Assembly (NCBI RefSeq): GCF_023278565.1
Contig: NC_064672.1
Span: forward strand, 1,798,001 to 1,862,000
Direction of reading: 5' to 3'
DNA length: 64,000 bases
Source: Colletotrichum lupini
Taxonomy: Eukaryota > Ascomycota > Sordariomycetes > Glomerellales > Glomerellaceae
In this document: piece after piece, positions 63,753-64,000 of the stretch
How the letters are laid out: each line of letters begins with the position of its first letter
Position numbering within the stretch: position 1 is the stretch's first letter
Translations under genes and position numbers: made by a program
The notes under the pieces: model-generated
What the model saw: only the letters and a program-made list of their open reading frames with translations
What the model was told of the DNA's origin: nothing
Databases searched by the model: none

Positions 63753-64000
63753 TTACTAAGTCTATATATAAACTAATAATAACCCCCCCTAGTTAAGGTA
63801 AGAGTCCCGTATATAATAATAAGTACTTAGATATTAATAAATCCTAGCTAAATTTAACTAATCGGACTTCGTTTTTTTTTTTTTTAGAATACTCGGGTTA
63901 GAAATATTTTAAAAATAAATTATAGCTAATTAGAGTATTATTACCTAATTAAGGTCCGCTCTATAAAACATAATTTTAATTTATATTTTTTTTTACCCTA
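63753..64000. mobile_element. Start of another AT-rich, RIP-like repeat tract, cut by the window end
   Basis: Composition changes abruptly near 63753 to AT-rich sequence with almost no CA or TG, as inside the retrotransposons. It contains a poly-C run (63783-63789), a T run (about 63870-63884) and TA-rich words. No LTR pair or coding match can be seen in the 250 bases available, so the element type is unknown. Confidence 0.5.

Overview
The window looks like a chromosome piece from a filamentous ascomycete, most likely a plant-associated Sordariomycete. The evidence is short GT-AG introns (56-128 bp), a plant cell-wall cellulase, a NIS1-type effector, a subtilisin-type secreted protease, and long AT-rich blocks in which CpA/TpG dinucleotides are almost gone while CpG remains. 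That last feature is the signature of repeat-induced point mutation (RIP). A Colletotrichum- or Verticillium-like fungus would fit, but this is inference.

Layout. At 84-1584 there is a single-domain GH7 cellobiohydrolase. At 2635-11016 a pyrimidine 5'-nucleotidase (HAD family, SDT1-like) is split in two by a 7.4-kb Ty1/copia retrotransposon at 3132-10552, with an exact 5-bp target duplication. A spliced tRNA-Ser(GCU) lies at 11641-11750. From 12353 to 33768 there is a 21.4-kb nest: an outer copia element (226-bp LTRs) interrupted at two sites by Ty3/gypsy elements, one on the minus strand (14677-20972, 212-bp LTRs) and one chromodomain element on the plus strand (22038-30111, 190-bp LTRs). 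A NIS1-like secreted effector (34618-35116) sits in a 2.5-kb gene island between this nest and a second, inverted copy of the first copia family (36318-43398). From 43399 to about 63750 the sequence has normal composition. It holds an RGS-LOV blue-light photoreceptor/G-protein regulator (46567-49567), a small secreted four-cysteine protein (51064-51459), a possible 40-residue spliced secreted peptide (52102-52311), a secreted lipase-like alpha/beta hydrolase (53703-55076), Mutator-like terminal repeats with a transposase remnant (56249-57471), a second small secreted four-cysteine protein (57940-58435), an 84-residue membrane protein (59748-60066), and a subtilisin-like S8 protease on the minus strand (60845-62200). 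Another RIP-like AT-rich tract starts near 63753 and leaves the window.

Together the genes describe a secretion-rich accessory neighbourhood: cellulase, protease, lipase-like hydrolase, effector and two or three small secreted proteins, in islands between RIP-mutated retrotransposons. The most notable points are the retrotransposon-split nucleotidase with both halves still open, the RGS-LOV protein, the effector enclosed by retrotransposons, a drop in RIP density at the outer edges of each element, and an unexplained 2.4-kb tail after the chromodomain of the gypsy element.
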